A DNA stretch of 64,000 nucleotides, from assembly GCA_016744135.1 (NCBI GenBank), contig JADGEX010000001.1, positions 2,119,029-2,183,028 of the forward strand. Reading direction: 5' to 3'. The DNA comes from Pseudodesulfovibrio sp. (GTDB lineage Bacteria; Desulfobacterota; Desulfovibrionia; Desulfovibrionales; Desulfovibrionaceae). This document shows positions 1-8,353 of this stretch, piece by piece (the first letter of the stretch is position 1; each line of letters starts with the position of its first letter). The notes under the pieces are model-generated. The model had not been told where the DNA came from and made no database searches. It worked only from the letters and a program-made list of their open reading frames with translations. The position numbers were made by a program, and so were the translations under genes.

Positions 1-38
1 CCATAAATCCGGCAAATGTGTAATGCGGTTGCATGATA

Positions 39-506
39 CTACTTGCTCTTGAGTCCGCTGCCAGAATCCTTAACCTCCACCGCAAAAATGGTGGTCATAG
101 CCTTGGCAAAGCTGTCATCAATCTGAATGATACAACTCTTATTGAACTTCTCAAAATTAAGAACGTGGACCGTACTCGCCTTATTGTTGGAAATAAGAGT
201 CCAGTTATCCTTGGTCATGTTGTTCACAAAATACTGGACCAGCTCAAGAACTTCCACACGGCCGGAAAAGCGCATGATGGCCGCACGAAATTTTGCATTG
301 TCCAGCTTATAGGAATCATCGGCGTTATAGTCGATCTCCTTGGGAATCATGATATCGTCGAAATCAAGATAGTAGTCCGGCTCCTGATACTGCGCCTCAG
401 GCGACTGACCAGAACTATCGGCTGAAGAACTTGTGCCAGTGGTCGTACACGCCATAAGCCCGCAAACGAGCATGAGCGGCAACAACAATTTAATAAAAAT
501 ACGCAT
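39..506 (-). CDS. Putative lipoprotein of unknown function
   Basis: A 155-aa protein with a short basic N-terminus, a hydrophobic stretch and a lipobox ending at Cys20 (GLMAC), so it is probably exported and lipid-anchored. A low-complexity Ser/Thr/Gln linker follows (about 21-45). The C-terminal half has alternating hydrophobic segments and the pattern GRV...YFVNNM...NWTL, seen in small envelope lipoproteins of sulfate reducers; I do not recognise a named domain. I chose the ATG at 506 over an upstream one at 542 because a strong ribosome site (GGAGGAAG) sits just before it and the signal peptide begins there. It lies 50 bp downstream of the MerR-type gene on the same strand and may be cotranscribed with it. 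Function unknown. Confidence 0.72.
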   Translation of the reverse strand: MRIFIKLLLPLMLVCGLMACTTTGTSSSADSSGQSPEAQYQEPDYYLDFDDIMIPKEIDYNADDSYKLDNAKFRAAIMRFSGRVEVLELVQYFVNNMTKDNWTLISNNKASTVHVLNFEKFNKSCIIQIDDSFAKAMTTIFAVEVKDSGSGLKSK

Positions 507-555
507 GGTCTTCTTCCTCCGAATAACTTGAAATGTATTCAATGCTTCAATCGAT

Positions 556-1233
556 CTACGATGTCGGCTCTTTCAGCCTGTCGATCTTGTCTTGCAGATA
601 TTTTTCCATCTCGCGCCTATCCTTACGGAGACGAACGAGTTCCGATTCCAAAATTTGCAACTTGGCCTTAATGTCCGACGTGTCGAACGTCAACTTCAAA
701 GCCATCTCCTCAATCTCAGCATCCTTCTGTTCAAGAGCCTGTGTCTGCTCAAGAAAATCATCAGGTATACTACCCTCAGAAACTGGAAGCTGCTTCAACT
801 TCTTCTGGCTCCGAGCAAGAAGGACAAAGGCTGTCTTAAGCTTCTGGATATCTTCCTGCTGATTATCAATAATGGTCTTCTGATCAGCAATCACACCCAT
901 ACAGGAAGCGACTTTGCCTATCACATCATTAAAAGTGGATGCCAATTCGGCATATCCTTCAGTACGAGGAGCAGGCACGTTTGCCCTATGATCGACTTCG
1001 ATGGTCCGTGGAAACTCGGTTCGCAGGGCATCATCAATCTCGGACGTCACACGTCCTTCACCGTACAAACGGGATATGCGCTCGAAAACAACGAGGGATT
1101 CTTCAGGGTACTTTGTGACACGCCCCATCTTGCGGCCCCCAAGAAAATCCTTGAATAGAGCAGCGTACCGACGAGCCGTCGGTGCAGGAATACGAGTGAG
1201 TTTGGCTATCTCAGCCACGGAAAGCCAATTCAT
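556..1233 (-). CDS. MerR-type HTH protein with coiled coil
   Basis: A 225-aa protein. Residues 1-65 form a winged helix-turn-helix of the MerR type (LSVAEIAKLTRIPAPTARRY, then a wing around GGRKMGRVTKY). The rest, especially about 110-150 and 165-220, is heptad-rich and charged, typical of a long coiled coil used for dimerisation. No effector domain or metal-binding cysteine cluster is visible, so it is not a classical metal-sensing MerR. It is divergent from queA with a 158-bp spacer carrying a perfect palindrome (1348-1361) that could be its operator; that link is inference. A second gene of similar architecture lies at 33384-34340. Confidence 0.75.
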   Translation of the reverse strand: MNWLSVAEIAKLTRIPAPTARRYAALFKDFLGGRKMGRVTKYPEESLVVFERISRLYGEGRVTSEIDDALRTEFPRTIEVDHRANVPAPRTEGYAELASTFNDVIGKVASCMGVIADQKTIIDNQQEDIQKLKTAFVLLARSQKKLKQLPVSEGSIPDDFLEQTQALEQKDAEIEEMALKLTFDTSDIKAKLQILESELVRLRKDRREMEKYLQDKIDRLKEPTS

Positions 1234-1347
1234 GTATATGGAATACCATGAATACCGCCAATATCAAGCCCCAAGCGTAAAGTTAGGCATCTTAGAGCTA
1301 ATTTATTGGTATAATTGAGAAAGAAAAAGATTCCGTTGAATTTCTAG

Positions 1348-1361
1348 GTGTTGTACAACAC
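1348..1361. promoter_or_regulatory. Perfect 14-bp palindrome, candidate operator
   Basis: GTGTTGTACAACAC is a perfect inverted repeat in the spacer between the divergent MerR-type gene (1233) and queA (1392). A TATAAT hexamer sits upstream at 1310-1315. The palindrome is 31 bp before the queA start, where a repressor or activator could act. Which protein binds it is not shown by the sequence. Confidence 0.35.
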
Positions 1362-1391
1362 TGAGTTCATACAAAAGATGGATATATATTT

Positions 1392-2474
1392 ATGGAAATA
1401 CCTGAAGATTACCTGCTTGAAAGCTACAATTATGACCTTCCCGAGAAACAGATTGCCCAGGAACCGGCTGATCGTCGCGATGGCTCACGCCTTCTGGTAC
1501 TGAACCGTAAGGCCGAAACAACGACGCCTTCCACGTTCAAAGACCTACTGGATCACTTGCCTGACAATGCCTTGCTCGTGGCCAACAATTCCCGCGTCAT
1601 TCCTGCTCGCATATTCGGCACCAAGGCGACCGGTGGCAAAGTGGAATTTCTGCTGCTCACGCCGCTGCCGCTCATTAGTCCAACAGAAAAAGATGGATGG
1701 ATGACCGCTTCAGTCGAAGGCTTGCTTCGCGCATCCAAGACACCCAAACCCGGGTCCACCATCACCTTTGCCGACGATTTTCGTCTGGTCACAGACACGG
1801 CAGGGGAATTTGGGCGTTGGCAGGTTGAATTGCAATGGAAGGGCGACCTAACAGAATTATTCACCCAACACGGCCATCTCCCGCTTCCGCCCTACATCAA
1901 ACGGCCTGACTGCGAAGCAGACAGGGAGCGCTATCAGACAACGTATGCCAATGAATCCAAAACCGGGTCTGTGGCTGCTCCCACAGCGGGACTGCATTTC
2001 ACGCCCGAAATACGCGAAAAGATCAAGAGTAAAGGCATTGAGTGGGCTGAGGTCACACTCTATGTCGGATACGGAACGTTCAGTCCGGTCAGGGCCAAAG
2101 ACATTCGTGACCACAGCATGCACTCCGAATACATCGAGGTACCTGAAACAACCGCCGAAGCCATTCTCAAGGCAAAAGCGGAAGGTCGTCCCGTCATAGC
2201 GGTTGGTACCACGAGTGCCCGCACCATGGAGGGTATGGTTCGTGAATCTGGCCGAATCGGAAAATATGAAGGTGAAACAAATATTTTCATATCACCGGGC
2301 TATGATTTTAAGGTCATTGACGGTATCCTGACCAACTTCCATTTGCCAGAATCGTCGCTCATCATTATGATCTCGGCTCTCGCTGGAAGAAAAACCATTC
2401 TCTCAGCCTATGAGGTTGCTCTGAAAAACGGCTTTCGCTTTTTCTCCTATGGAGATGCGATGCTTATCATATAG
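1392..2474 (+). CDS. queA: S-adenosylmethionine:tRNA ribosyltransferase-isomerase QueA
   Basis: A 360-aa cytoplasmic enzyme that transfers and isomerises the ribose of S-adenosylmethionine onto 7-aminomethyl-7-deazaguanine in tRNA, giving epoxyqueuosine. Family signatures are visible along the protein: an N-terminal YDLPEKQIAQEPADRRDGSR block, VANNSRVIPARIFG, AAPTAGLHFT near the middle and the C-terminal TNFHLPESSLIIMISALAG. Length matches the family (about 340-360). The ATG at 1392 keeps the full N-terminal motif; the ribosome site before it is weak. The gene is followed after 44 bp by the korDABC operon on the same strand, with no terminator seen between them. Confidence 0.96.
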   Translation: MEIPEDYLLESYNYDLPEKQIAQEPADRRDGSRLLVLNRKAETTTPSTFKDLLDHLPDNALLVANNSRVIPARIFGTKATGGKVEFLLLTPLPLISPTEKDGWMTASVEGLLRASKTPKPGSTITFADDFRLVTDTAGEFGRWQVELQWKGDLTELFTQHGHLPLPPYIKRPDCEADRERYQTTYANESKTGSVAAPTAGLHFTPEIREKIKSKGIEWAEVTLYVGYGTFSPVRAKDIRDHSMHSEYIEVPETTAEAILKAKAEGRPVIAVGTTSARTMEGMVRESGRIGKYEGETNIFISPGYDFKVIDGILTNFHLPESSLIIMISALAGRKTILSAYEVALKNGFRFFSYGDAMLII

Positions 2475-2518
2475 CTGGTTATAACCTTTTACTATCATTC
2501 ACAGAACTGGAGTAATAC

Positions 2519-2752
2519 ATGTCTCGAATCGAGGTCCAGGAAGATAGGTGCAAAGGATGTTTGCTCTGCACCACCGTCTGCCCTGTTGACATCATCGTCC
2601 AGTCGGACCGGTTCAACGTCAGCGGCTACAAAGTTGCTGAGGTACCCGAAGCTGATGCGGACAAATGTACCGGTTGCGCATCCTGCGCCATGATCTGCCC
2701 AGATGTGGCGATCACCGTTTACCGCACCCCAAAAAAGAAGGGGGGCAAATAA
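2519..2752 (+). CDS. korD: 2-oxoacid:ferredoxin oxidoreductase, ferredoxin (delta) subunit
   Basis: A 77-aa dicluster ferredoxin. Two CxxCxxCxxxCP motifs (CKGCLLCTTVCP near residue 11 and CTGCASCAMICP near 48) would each bind a [4Fe-4S] cluster. As first gene of a four-gene set it is expected to be the delta subunit that passes electrons from the thiamine-diphosphate site to soluble ferredoxin. A good ribosome site (GGAG) precedes the ATG. The alpha subunit starts 1 bp after its stop. Substrate preference (2-oxoglutarate or a branched-chain 2-oxoacid) cannot be decided from this subunit. Confidence 0.9.
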   Translation: MSRIEVQEDRCKGCLLCTTVCPVDIIVQSDRFNVSGYKVAEVPEADADKCTGCASCAMICPDVAITVYRTPKKKGGK

Positions 2753-2753
2753 C

Positions 2754-3824
2754 ATGACCAAAAAAGCAGAACGCATTTTTGTTAAAGGTAACGAAGCTAT
2801 TGCACGCGGCGCTCTGGCTGCCAAGTGTCAATGTTTCTTCGGCTATCCGATCACGCCCCAGAACGACATCCCGGAATTCATGTCTTCGGAAATGATCAAG
2901 GCTGGCGGCGATTTCGTCCAAGCTGAATCCGAAGTGGCCGCAGCAAACATGCTGCTCGGTGCCGGTGCTACCGGTATCCGCGCCATGACTTCCTCCTCTT
3001 CACCGGGCATGTCCCTGAAGCAGGAAGCCATCTCATACATGGCCGGCTCCGAAGTCCCGGCGGTTATCGTCAACATGAACCGTGGTGGACCGGGTCTCGG
3101 TGACATCGGTCCGGCTCAGGGTGACTACTACCAGTCCACCCGAGGCGGCGGTCACGGTGATTATCGTCACTTCACCTTCGGCCCCGGCACTGTCCAGGAA
3201 GCCTACGACCTGACCATCCGCGCCTTTGATATCGCCTTTGAGCACCGCACACCGGTTCTCATCCTTGGTGATGCCATTCTCGGTCAGATGAAAGAACCCA
3301 TCACTCCGTGGGAACCCGAAGGAGTTGAATCTGAAGGCGGACATGATTGGGCTATCAACGGTCGTGATGACGGTCGCGAAAAGCGTCTCATCAAATCCCT
3401 CTTCCTTCAGGAAGGTGAACTGGCCGAACAGAACAAACATTTGCAAGCCAAGTACGACTCCTGGACCGATCTGGCCGAATGCGAAGAGTTTGAAACCAAA
3501 GACGCCGATCTCGTTATCTGCGCATACGGCTCCATCGGCCGCATCGCCAAATCCGCCGTCCGCAAGTTCCGCAAGGAAGGCAAAAAAGTCGGCTTGTTCC
3601 GTCCCATCACGCTGTACCCGTTCCCGTCTGCACAGCTCAAGGCACTCGCAGACCAAGGCAAGCGTTTCCTGACCATCGAACACAACCTGGGCCAGATGCT
3701 CGACGATGTCCGCCTCGCTATCCGTACAGTGACCGATTCGGACTTCTATCCCATCTATCCCGGCAACCTGCCCACCCCGGACGAGCTCGAGGAGCCAATC
3801 CTCAAAAGCCTGGAGGGTAAATAA
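2754..3824 (+). CDS. korA: 2-oxoacid:ferredoxin oxidoreductase, alpha subunit
   Basis: A 356-aa subunit carrying the pyrimidine-binding and transketolase-like domains of the family. Visible blocks are GYPITPQNDIPEF near residue 25, the AESEVAAANMLLGAG segment containing the conserved glutamate, and TSSSSPGMSLKQEAISYMAG. The C-terminal third (after about 240) matches the transketolase C-terminal domain. The open frame extends upstream to 2703, but the ATG at 2754, directly after korD and preceded by GGGGG, restores the usual N-terminus. It works with KorB, KorC and KorD to decarboxylate a 2-oxoacid with CoA and reduce ferredoxin. The next gene begins at the base after its stop codon. Confidence 0.93.
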   Translation: MTKKAERIFVKGNEAIARGALAAKCQCFFGYPITPQNDIPEFMSSEMIKAGGDFVQAESEVAAANMLLGAGATGIRAMTSSSSPGMSLKQEAISYMAGSEVPAVIVNMNRGGPGLGDIGPAQGDYYQSTRGGGHGDYRHFTFGPGTVQEAYDLTIRAFDIAFEHRTPVLILGDAILGQMKEPITPWEPEGVESEGGHDWAINGRDDGREKRLIKSLFLQEGELAEQNKHLQAKYDSWTDLAECEEFETKDADLVICAYGSIGRIAKSAVRKFRKEGKKVGLFRPITLYPFPSAQLKALADQGKRFLTIEHNLGQMLDDVRLAIRTVTDSDFYPIYPGNLPTPDELEEPILKSLEGK

Positions 3825-4595
3825 ATGTCAGAAATAAATGAAAAAATAGTATTCGAAAAGCCAGAATCCGTCATTGACCGGCCCACCCATTACTGTCCCG
3901 GCTGCCATCACGGCATCGCCCACAGACTGATCGGTGAGCTGCTCGACGAAATGAACCTGGCCGAAAAGACCCTTATGACAACCTCCATTGGTTGCTCGGT
4001 CTTCCTCTACAATTACCTGAACGTGGATGCTGTCGAAGCTCCCCATGGTCGCGCGCCTGCTGTCGCCACCGGCGTCAAACGTGCTCGCCCCGACCATTTC
4101 GTTTTCACCTATCAGGGTGACGGCGACCTGGCTTCCATCGGCATGGCCGAAATCATGCACGCCGCCAACCGTGGCGAAAAAATGTGTGTAATTTTCGTCA
4201 ACAACACAGTCTACGGCATGACTGGCGGCCAGATGGCCCCAACCACACTCATTGGTCAGACAACGACAACTACCCCCGCAGGGCGTTGCATGACCCACGA
4301 GGGTGCGCCCATCCGCATGACTGAAATCATCGCCTCCCTTGGTGGTGTCGCCTTTGCCGCACGCGGTTCTCTCGACTCGGTCAAGAACATCCGTAAAGCC
4401 AAAAAATACATAAAAAAAGCCTTCGAATTCCAGGTCAACAACACCGGATTCGGCTTTGTCGAACTGCTCTCCGGCTGCCCGACCAACTGGAAAATGACGC
4501 CGCTGCAAGCCAACGAACGTATCCAGAAGGAAATGATCCCATACTTCCCACTCGGCATCTACAAGGATGTGTCTGAGGAAGGGGGTGTCTGCTAA
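3825..4595 (+). CDS. korB: 2-oxoacid:ferredoxin oxidoreductase, beta subunit
   Basis: A 256-aa thiamine-diphosphate subunit. The N-terminal YCPGCHHGI motif (near residue 23) and the cofactor motif GDGDLASIG...NNTVYGMTGGQM (about 98-142) are the hallmarks of the beta chain of 2-oxoglutarate and 2-oxoisovalerate ferredoxin oxidoreductases. It has no extra ferredoxin domain, as expected when a separate KorD is present. Its start directly abuts the korA stop and its stop overlaps the korC start (TAATG), so translation is probably coupled and subunit ratios fixed. Confidence 0.94.
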   Translation: MSEINEKIVFEKPESVIDRPTHYCPGCHHGIAHRLIGELLDEMNLAEKTLMTTSIGCSVFLYNYLNVDAVEAPHGRAPAVATGVKRARPDHFVFTYQGDGDLASIGMAEIMHAANRGEKMCVIFVNNTVYGMTGGQMAPTTLIGQTTTTTPAGRCMTHEGAPIRMTEIIASLGGVAFAARGSLDSVKNIRKAKKYIKKAFEFQVNNTGFGFVELLSGCPTNWKMTPLQANERIQKEMIPYFPLGIYKDVSEEGGVC

Positions 4596-5137
4596 TGCGT
4601 TACATAGATTCCATTATCGCGGGTTTCGGCGGCCAGGGCGTCATGCTCATTGGCAATCTGCTGGCCTACGCAGGCATGAAAGACGGCCTTAACGTCACCT
4701 ACATCCCGGTCTACGGCCCGGAAATGCGTGGCGGTACCGCCAACTGCACAGTCGTGCTTTCCCAAGAAGACATTGGCTCGCCCATCATTCACAGGCCCAA
4801 ATCGCTCATCGCCATGAACCGCCCGTCTCTGGACAAGTTCCAGACACGTGTGGAAGACGGCGGAGTGCATATCATCAACTCCTCGCTCATCGACATGGAG
4901 TTGGCTGATACTGATCGTCTGAAATGCTACGGCGTTCCCTGCAACGAGATCGCCGACAAGCTGGGTAACACCCGCATGGCCAATATGGTCGCCATCGGTG
5001 CATTTGTGCAGGCTACCGGAATCATATCTCTCGACGCCGTCATCGGCTCCCTTGAGAACGTGATCTCCGCGCGCTATCACAAGCTCATTCCCGCCAACAC
5101 AGAAGCCATCAAGGCCGGCGCCAAGCACGTCAGCTAG
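4595..5137 (+). CDS. korC: 2-oxoacid:ferredoxin oxidoreductase, gamma subunit
   Basis: A 180-aa subunit of the pyruvate/ketoisovalerate oxidoreductase gamma type. The N-terminal GFGGQGVMLIGNLLAYAG and the YGPEMRGGTANCTVVLS segment are diagnostic. It completes the D-A-B-C operon and is thought to contribute to CoA binding and complex assembly. The ATG overlaps the korB stop by one base. A strong intrinsic terminator follows 23 bp after its stop, closing the transcript. Confidence 0.93.
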   Translation: MRYIDSIIAGFGGQGVMLIGNLLAYAGMKDGLNVTYIPVYGPEMRGGTANCTVVLSQEDIGSPIIHRPKSLIAMNRPSLDKFQTRVEDGGVHIINSSLIDMELADTDRLKCYGVPCNEIADKLGNTRMANMVAIGAFVQATGIISLDAVIGSLENVISARYHKLIPANTEAIKAGAKHVS

Positions 5138-5160
5138 ATCGGTTACACGATTTAATTAAA

Positions 5161-5197
5161 AGCCCGCTGTCAGCATCTGCTGACAGCGGGCTTTTTT
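5161..5197 (+). terminator. Intrinsic terminator of the kor operon
   Basis: Near-perfect inverted repeat (left arm AGCCCGCTGTCAGCA, right arm TGCTGACAGCGGGCT) with a two-base loop, followed by TTTTTT. It lies 23 bp after korC. Confidence 0.93.
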
Positions 5198-5356
5198 GTC
5201 TCCGACGGCTAGGGGAGCGAGGGTAAAATCAAGACAAAGAAATTAAGAAGACTGTCAAGATGTCTATTTATACCTATCGAATGATTTGAGTATACATTCC
5301 TTCACATTTCAAGGAATTGGGGAAAACCGGGGATATGGTGGTCTGGATTCTCAGGG

Positions 5357-6337
5357 GTGATCCTTGAGAACGAAACTGTGAGCGGCAAGGCTGTCGTATG
5401 GAAATATTCATATGACAAAAAAGGTCGGCTGCAGGAAGCGCATCTTGACGGGCGACTGATCTGTCAGTGCCACTATGACAAAGAAGGGCGCCGCATGCGC
5501 GATTACCTTCCGACCACAGCTAGCGCGAACTACCGGGATTACACCTACACCATGGAGAACCGGCTGCTTCGGGCTGGAAATAATTCGTACACACACGATG
5601 ATAGCGGATTCCGGTCCATCTGGTCCCATGGCGGCACCTATTATCTATACAAATATTCGCACGATTACCGCCTGCTCAGGATGGAGGTGGAAGATCAGAA
5701 TCGGGTCTTCACCTACCGTCATGACGACAACGGCCAACGCATTGCCAAGTATTGCAACGGCCAGTTGGTCGAGGCATACGCATGGCTCGATTTCGTCCGC
5801 CTTGTCGGCTTTCATGACGGACAACACGGATACGAATTCGCCTATCAGGACGAAACCCGCACCCCATACGCAATGCGCCGGGATGATGGCGTAATCGCCT
5901 ACCTCTTCTATGACCAAGTTGGAAGTCTCCGAGTCGTTGCCGATCCGGAAGGCAATGTGATACAGGAAATTCTGTACGATCCATTTGGCGGCATCATTGA
6001 AAACACCAATCCGGGCCTGCGCATCCCTATCGGCTATGCCGGAGGCCTGCACGACCGCGACCTCGGCTTCGTCCGCTTCGGCTGGCGCGACTACGATGCA
6101 AACACCAGCAGATGGACCGCCCCGGACCCCATCGGCGACAAAGGTGGCGACTCAGATTGGTATGGGTATTGTCTGGATGATCCGATGAACAGTGTAGACC
6201 CATTGGGGTTGATCCTATGCAAGGTCTCATTAACCTTGGCGGCCAATATATTGGCATTCATGAAAGGCTCCCCATATTGGCACATGGCCAATGTGGATTA
6301 CCAGATGGCGTCGGCCAAAGTCCCTTGCATGGGGTAG
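5357..6337 (+). pseudogene. Orphan RHS-repeat C-terminal core fragment
   Basis: A 326-codon frame beginning with GTG and lacking any signal or N-terminal region. It contains YD repeats (YSYDKKGRLQEAHLDG, YRHDDNGQRIAKY) and the RHS-associated core (YLFYDQVGSLRVVADPEG, YDPFGGI, GYAGGLHDRDLGFVRFGWRDYD, WTAPDPIGDKGG, NSVDPLGL). Full RHS/Tc toxins exceed 1000 aa, so this is only the 3' part. After DPLGL only about 40 residues remain and they overlap the convergent gspN end by 40 bp, so no toxin domain is visible. The frame is open only to 5285 upstream, and that stretch lacks YD repeats. It is probably a displaced or decayed RHS tail; I cannot exclude that it is expressed. Confidence 0.7.
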
Positions 6338-7044
6338 GGGAAGGATTCGCGGCCCACGGTCATTTCGCCGGTGAGCGTAAACGTAGTGCGAAAAAGATCG
6401 TTGGGGTCAATGATTGCTGAACCGGTCGATTTATACATGATGGGAGCCATCATGGAAAAATCGCGGATATTCATTTTTTCATTTTCAATTTCAGCGGTAA
6501 AAGCAAAATCTTCAACGCTCTTGTCGCCGGGCAGGACCAGCCGTTGTGATCGGATATCCACCCAGCCAGAATGCGGAAGTTTGGCTCCATCCGGCAGGAA
6601 CAGACTGCCTGAAGCACGCAAAGTGCCCTTGAAATCACCGAAACCAAGCAAATATGTCAGGTTGAGGTCTCCTTCAAACTCGAACACCCCATTCGAAAAC
6701 AATTCCAAAGTACACTCAGGCCCGCCGGTATCGAGTCGAACCGTAGCCAGCGGAGAAAAGCCCATGGTCACATAGGCACGCTTGAAATGAAGAGCGCCCG
6801 GAGTCTGGGCCACCGTGACCTTAAAATCCCGCACACGAAAGCTAAATGGACCATCCCGATCCAGTCCTTCCCAGGTCATCCCCACAGAGGGAAGTTGTTC
6901 ATCAACACGGGTCAAAGCAGACGCCCATATCTTATCCCACGGCGTAAACAGTGCGATTCCGATCAGGAACCCCAGCATAATAAGAAAAAAACGAACCAGG
7001 ATTCTTCCAGGCAGTGAGGAATTTGTTTGCAAAGAGGGTTTCAT
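6298..7044 (-). CDS. gspN: Type II secretion system protein N-like
   Basis: A 248-aa protein with one N-terminal membrane segment (about 15-35, ending TPWDKIWASAL) and a predicted periplasmic beta-rich remainder. The pattern LPSVGMTWEGLDRDGPFSFRV and the following amphipathic strands resemble GspN of type II secretion. The ATG at 7044 is preferred over 7098 because of the ribosome site GAGAGGGC and the membrane segment that follows; it leaves 10 bp to the upstream gspM-like gene. With gspM and a gspL C-terminal part it forms the end of a secretion operon, but no GspC, D, E, F or pseudopilin gene is present. Its 3' end overlaps the convergent RHS fragment. Confidence 0.66.
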   Translation of the reverse strand: MKPSLQTNSSLPGRILVRFFLIMLGFLIGIALFTPWDKIWASALTRVDEQLPSVGMTWEGLDRDGPFSFRVRDFKVTVAQTPGALHFKRAYVTMGFSPLATVRLDTGGPECTLELFSNGVFEFEGDLNLTYLLGFGDFKGTLRASGSLFLPDGAKLPHSGWVDIRSQRLVLPGDKSVEDFAFTAEIENEKMNIRDFSMMAPIMYKSTGSAIIDPNDLFRTTFTLTGEMTVGRESFPYPMQGTLADAIW

Positions 7045-7054
7045 CGCAGCCCTC

Positions 7055-7552
7055 TCATCGTGCCAGCACGAGATGTACGTCTGCCAGACGCGGATCATCG
7101 TTGTTACGGGTCAACGTAAAATCAGGGGTTTGCAGGCTGGCGCGATCACGTAAATCTTGCAAAAAATCCGTCAACATAATCAGCGTAAGACCAGTAAATG
7201 TAACCTGTACTCCTTCTACATTCTCATCGAGGTGAGTGGAACGAATGGAGGTCAGACGATCTTCAAGCATCCTGTCGTCAATGATGCGCCACGTGGCATC
7301 CTTGGCCGACAGATGAGCGAGATCACCTCGTTTGGCACGCAGAGATTGTATGCCATGCACAATGGGCACAACCCGTGCGTACTGTTCCTTTTCCGCCTCA
7401 ATCTGTTGAAGAAGGGTGTTGGTAAAAATATATACGCCCACGAACACAGAAAAAAAGACTCCTGCCAGACCAAACAGCGCCATCTTAAAAAATCGCTGCT
7501 GAGCATCAGGAGGCCAACTGCTCCATGGATATGTTCGTTGAGTGCGAGCCAT
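7055..7552 (-). CDS. gspM: Type II secretion system protein M-like
   Basis: A 165-aa protein with a cytoplasmic N-terminus, one membrane helix (about 25-47), a short coiled coil (LLQQIEAEKEQYARVVPIV) and a ferredoxin-like periplasmic domain, which is the GspM/PilO architecture. GspM normally pairs with GspL in the inner-membrane platform that recruits the GspE ATPase. It directly abuts the gspL-like gene (start at 7552, previous stop at 7553). The assignment rests on architecture and on neighbours rather than on a strong motif. Confidence 0.6.
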   Translation of the reverse strand: MARTQRTYPWSSWPPDAQQRFFKMALFGLAGVFFSVFVGVYIFTNTLLQQIEAEKEQYARVVPIVHGIQSLRAKRGDLAHLSAKDATWRIIDDRMLEDRLTSIRSTHLDENVEGVQVTFTGLTLIMLTDFLQDLRDRASLQTPDFTLTRNNDDPRLADVHLVLAR

Positions 7553-8068
7553 TTATTGCAACTCCACATTCAGACTAAAAACTATACGGTCGCCCACAGG
7601 GTCACTTTTATACAACGAAAAAAGGTAATGATCATCATCAGTCAGCTTATCAAAATACGTGGTAAATCCTTGTTCATCCCCAGCAAAAGAGCCTCGTACG
7701 CGCCCGGTCTTGCCGCTCAAGGTTATGCCCTCCAACCGCAAATTTTCATCCGCAGGACGACTCAAAGCCGCAAGCAATTTGAGCGGATCCAGCCCGATGC
7801 TATTGGTAGCCAGAAGTTTGCCGTGTTCAAACTGCAAACGTCCGAACGGCGAAGTACCTATATCCTGCCCGAGAGCTGACATATACTGCGCGTTTATCTC
7901 ACTTCGAATTTCTTCAAGCTGATTATAATGAAAAAGATAGCGCAATCCCTGTCCGCCAAGGAAAAGACTACCAATAACAAACACCCAGACAAAATTCCGA
8001 AGGAATCGTCTGGACGTCTTGCCGGACCTGAATACAGGTATTTTACTGTTGGATTCTGACTTCGTCAT
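7553..8068 (-). CDS. gspL: GspL-like membrane-periplasmic part, probably truncated
   Basis: A 171-aa protein with a short basic N-terminus, one membrane segment (about 25-45), an amphipathic helix (YNQLEEIRSEINAQYMSALGQ) and a compact domain with PFGRLQFE and KLLAALSRPADENLRLEGI, like the C-terminal periplasmic region of GspL. Complete GspL is about 400 aa with a large actin-like cytoplasmic domain that is missing. The ATG at 8068 lacks a good ribosome site, and the frame upstream (to 8149) encodes nothing GspL-like. A copy of the dispersed structured repeat begins 162 bp upstream. I read this as a truncated gene left after loss of the rest of the operon; a short natural variant is the alternative. 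Confidence 0.5.
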   Translation of the reverse strand: MTKSESNSKIPVFRSGKTSRRFLRNFVWVFVIGSLFLGGQGLRYLFHYNQLEEIRSEINAQYMSALGQDIGTSPFGRLQFEHGKLLATNSIGLDPLKLLAALSRPADENLRLEGITLSGKTGRVRGSFAGDEQGFTTYFDKLTDDDHYLFSLYKSDPVGDRIVFSLNVELQ

Positions 8069-8229
8069 AACTCTGATGCATTGAATACGCGAAACCCCGA
8101 CACTGAGCAAGCCATGCCCACATTCGAAACACCAAACAGGAATCCGCAAAACAAAAAACGACGTACCACGTTATACACGCAATACGCCGTCCACAAAGAA
8201 TATTTTTCCACTCCGCACCAACACCGCGA

Positions 8230-8350
8230 GGCTTGGGAGAGTGATACAGATGCTCGGCGAAAGGATTTGAGTTTCCCACAGTCGTAGCCTAGCTACAATG
8301 AGGACAGACTCAATCCTTCCAACGACACAGATGCGCCGCTATCGCAAGCC
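8230..8350 (+). repeat. Structured dispersed repeat, copy 1
   Basis: Shares long identical blocks with copies at 11186, 50574 and 59234, including TTTGAGTTTCCC, GAGGACAGACTCAA and GATGCGCCGCTATCGCAAGCC. Predicted folding: an outer stem (GGCTTGGGA with TCGCAAGCC, one mismatch), a middle stem (GAAAGGATTTGAGT with ACTCAATCCTTCC, one bulged T) and an apical hairpin GTAGC-CTA-GCTAC. It ends 3 bp before the purE stop codon on the opposite strand, so purE mRNA would carry its complement right after the coding region. Confidence 0.85.
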
Positions 8351-8353
8351 GAC

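Noticed and set aside
5161-5197. Palindromic arms read as a possible attachment site for the RHS fragment
   Set aside because: The stem followed by six T is a standard terminator and no integrase or direct duplication flanks the RHS fragment.
8043-8279. 78-aa minus-strand frame upstream of the gspL-like gene, as a possible gspL 5' part
   Set aside because: Different frame, no GspL cytoplasmic motifs, and its 5' end lies in the structured repeat.
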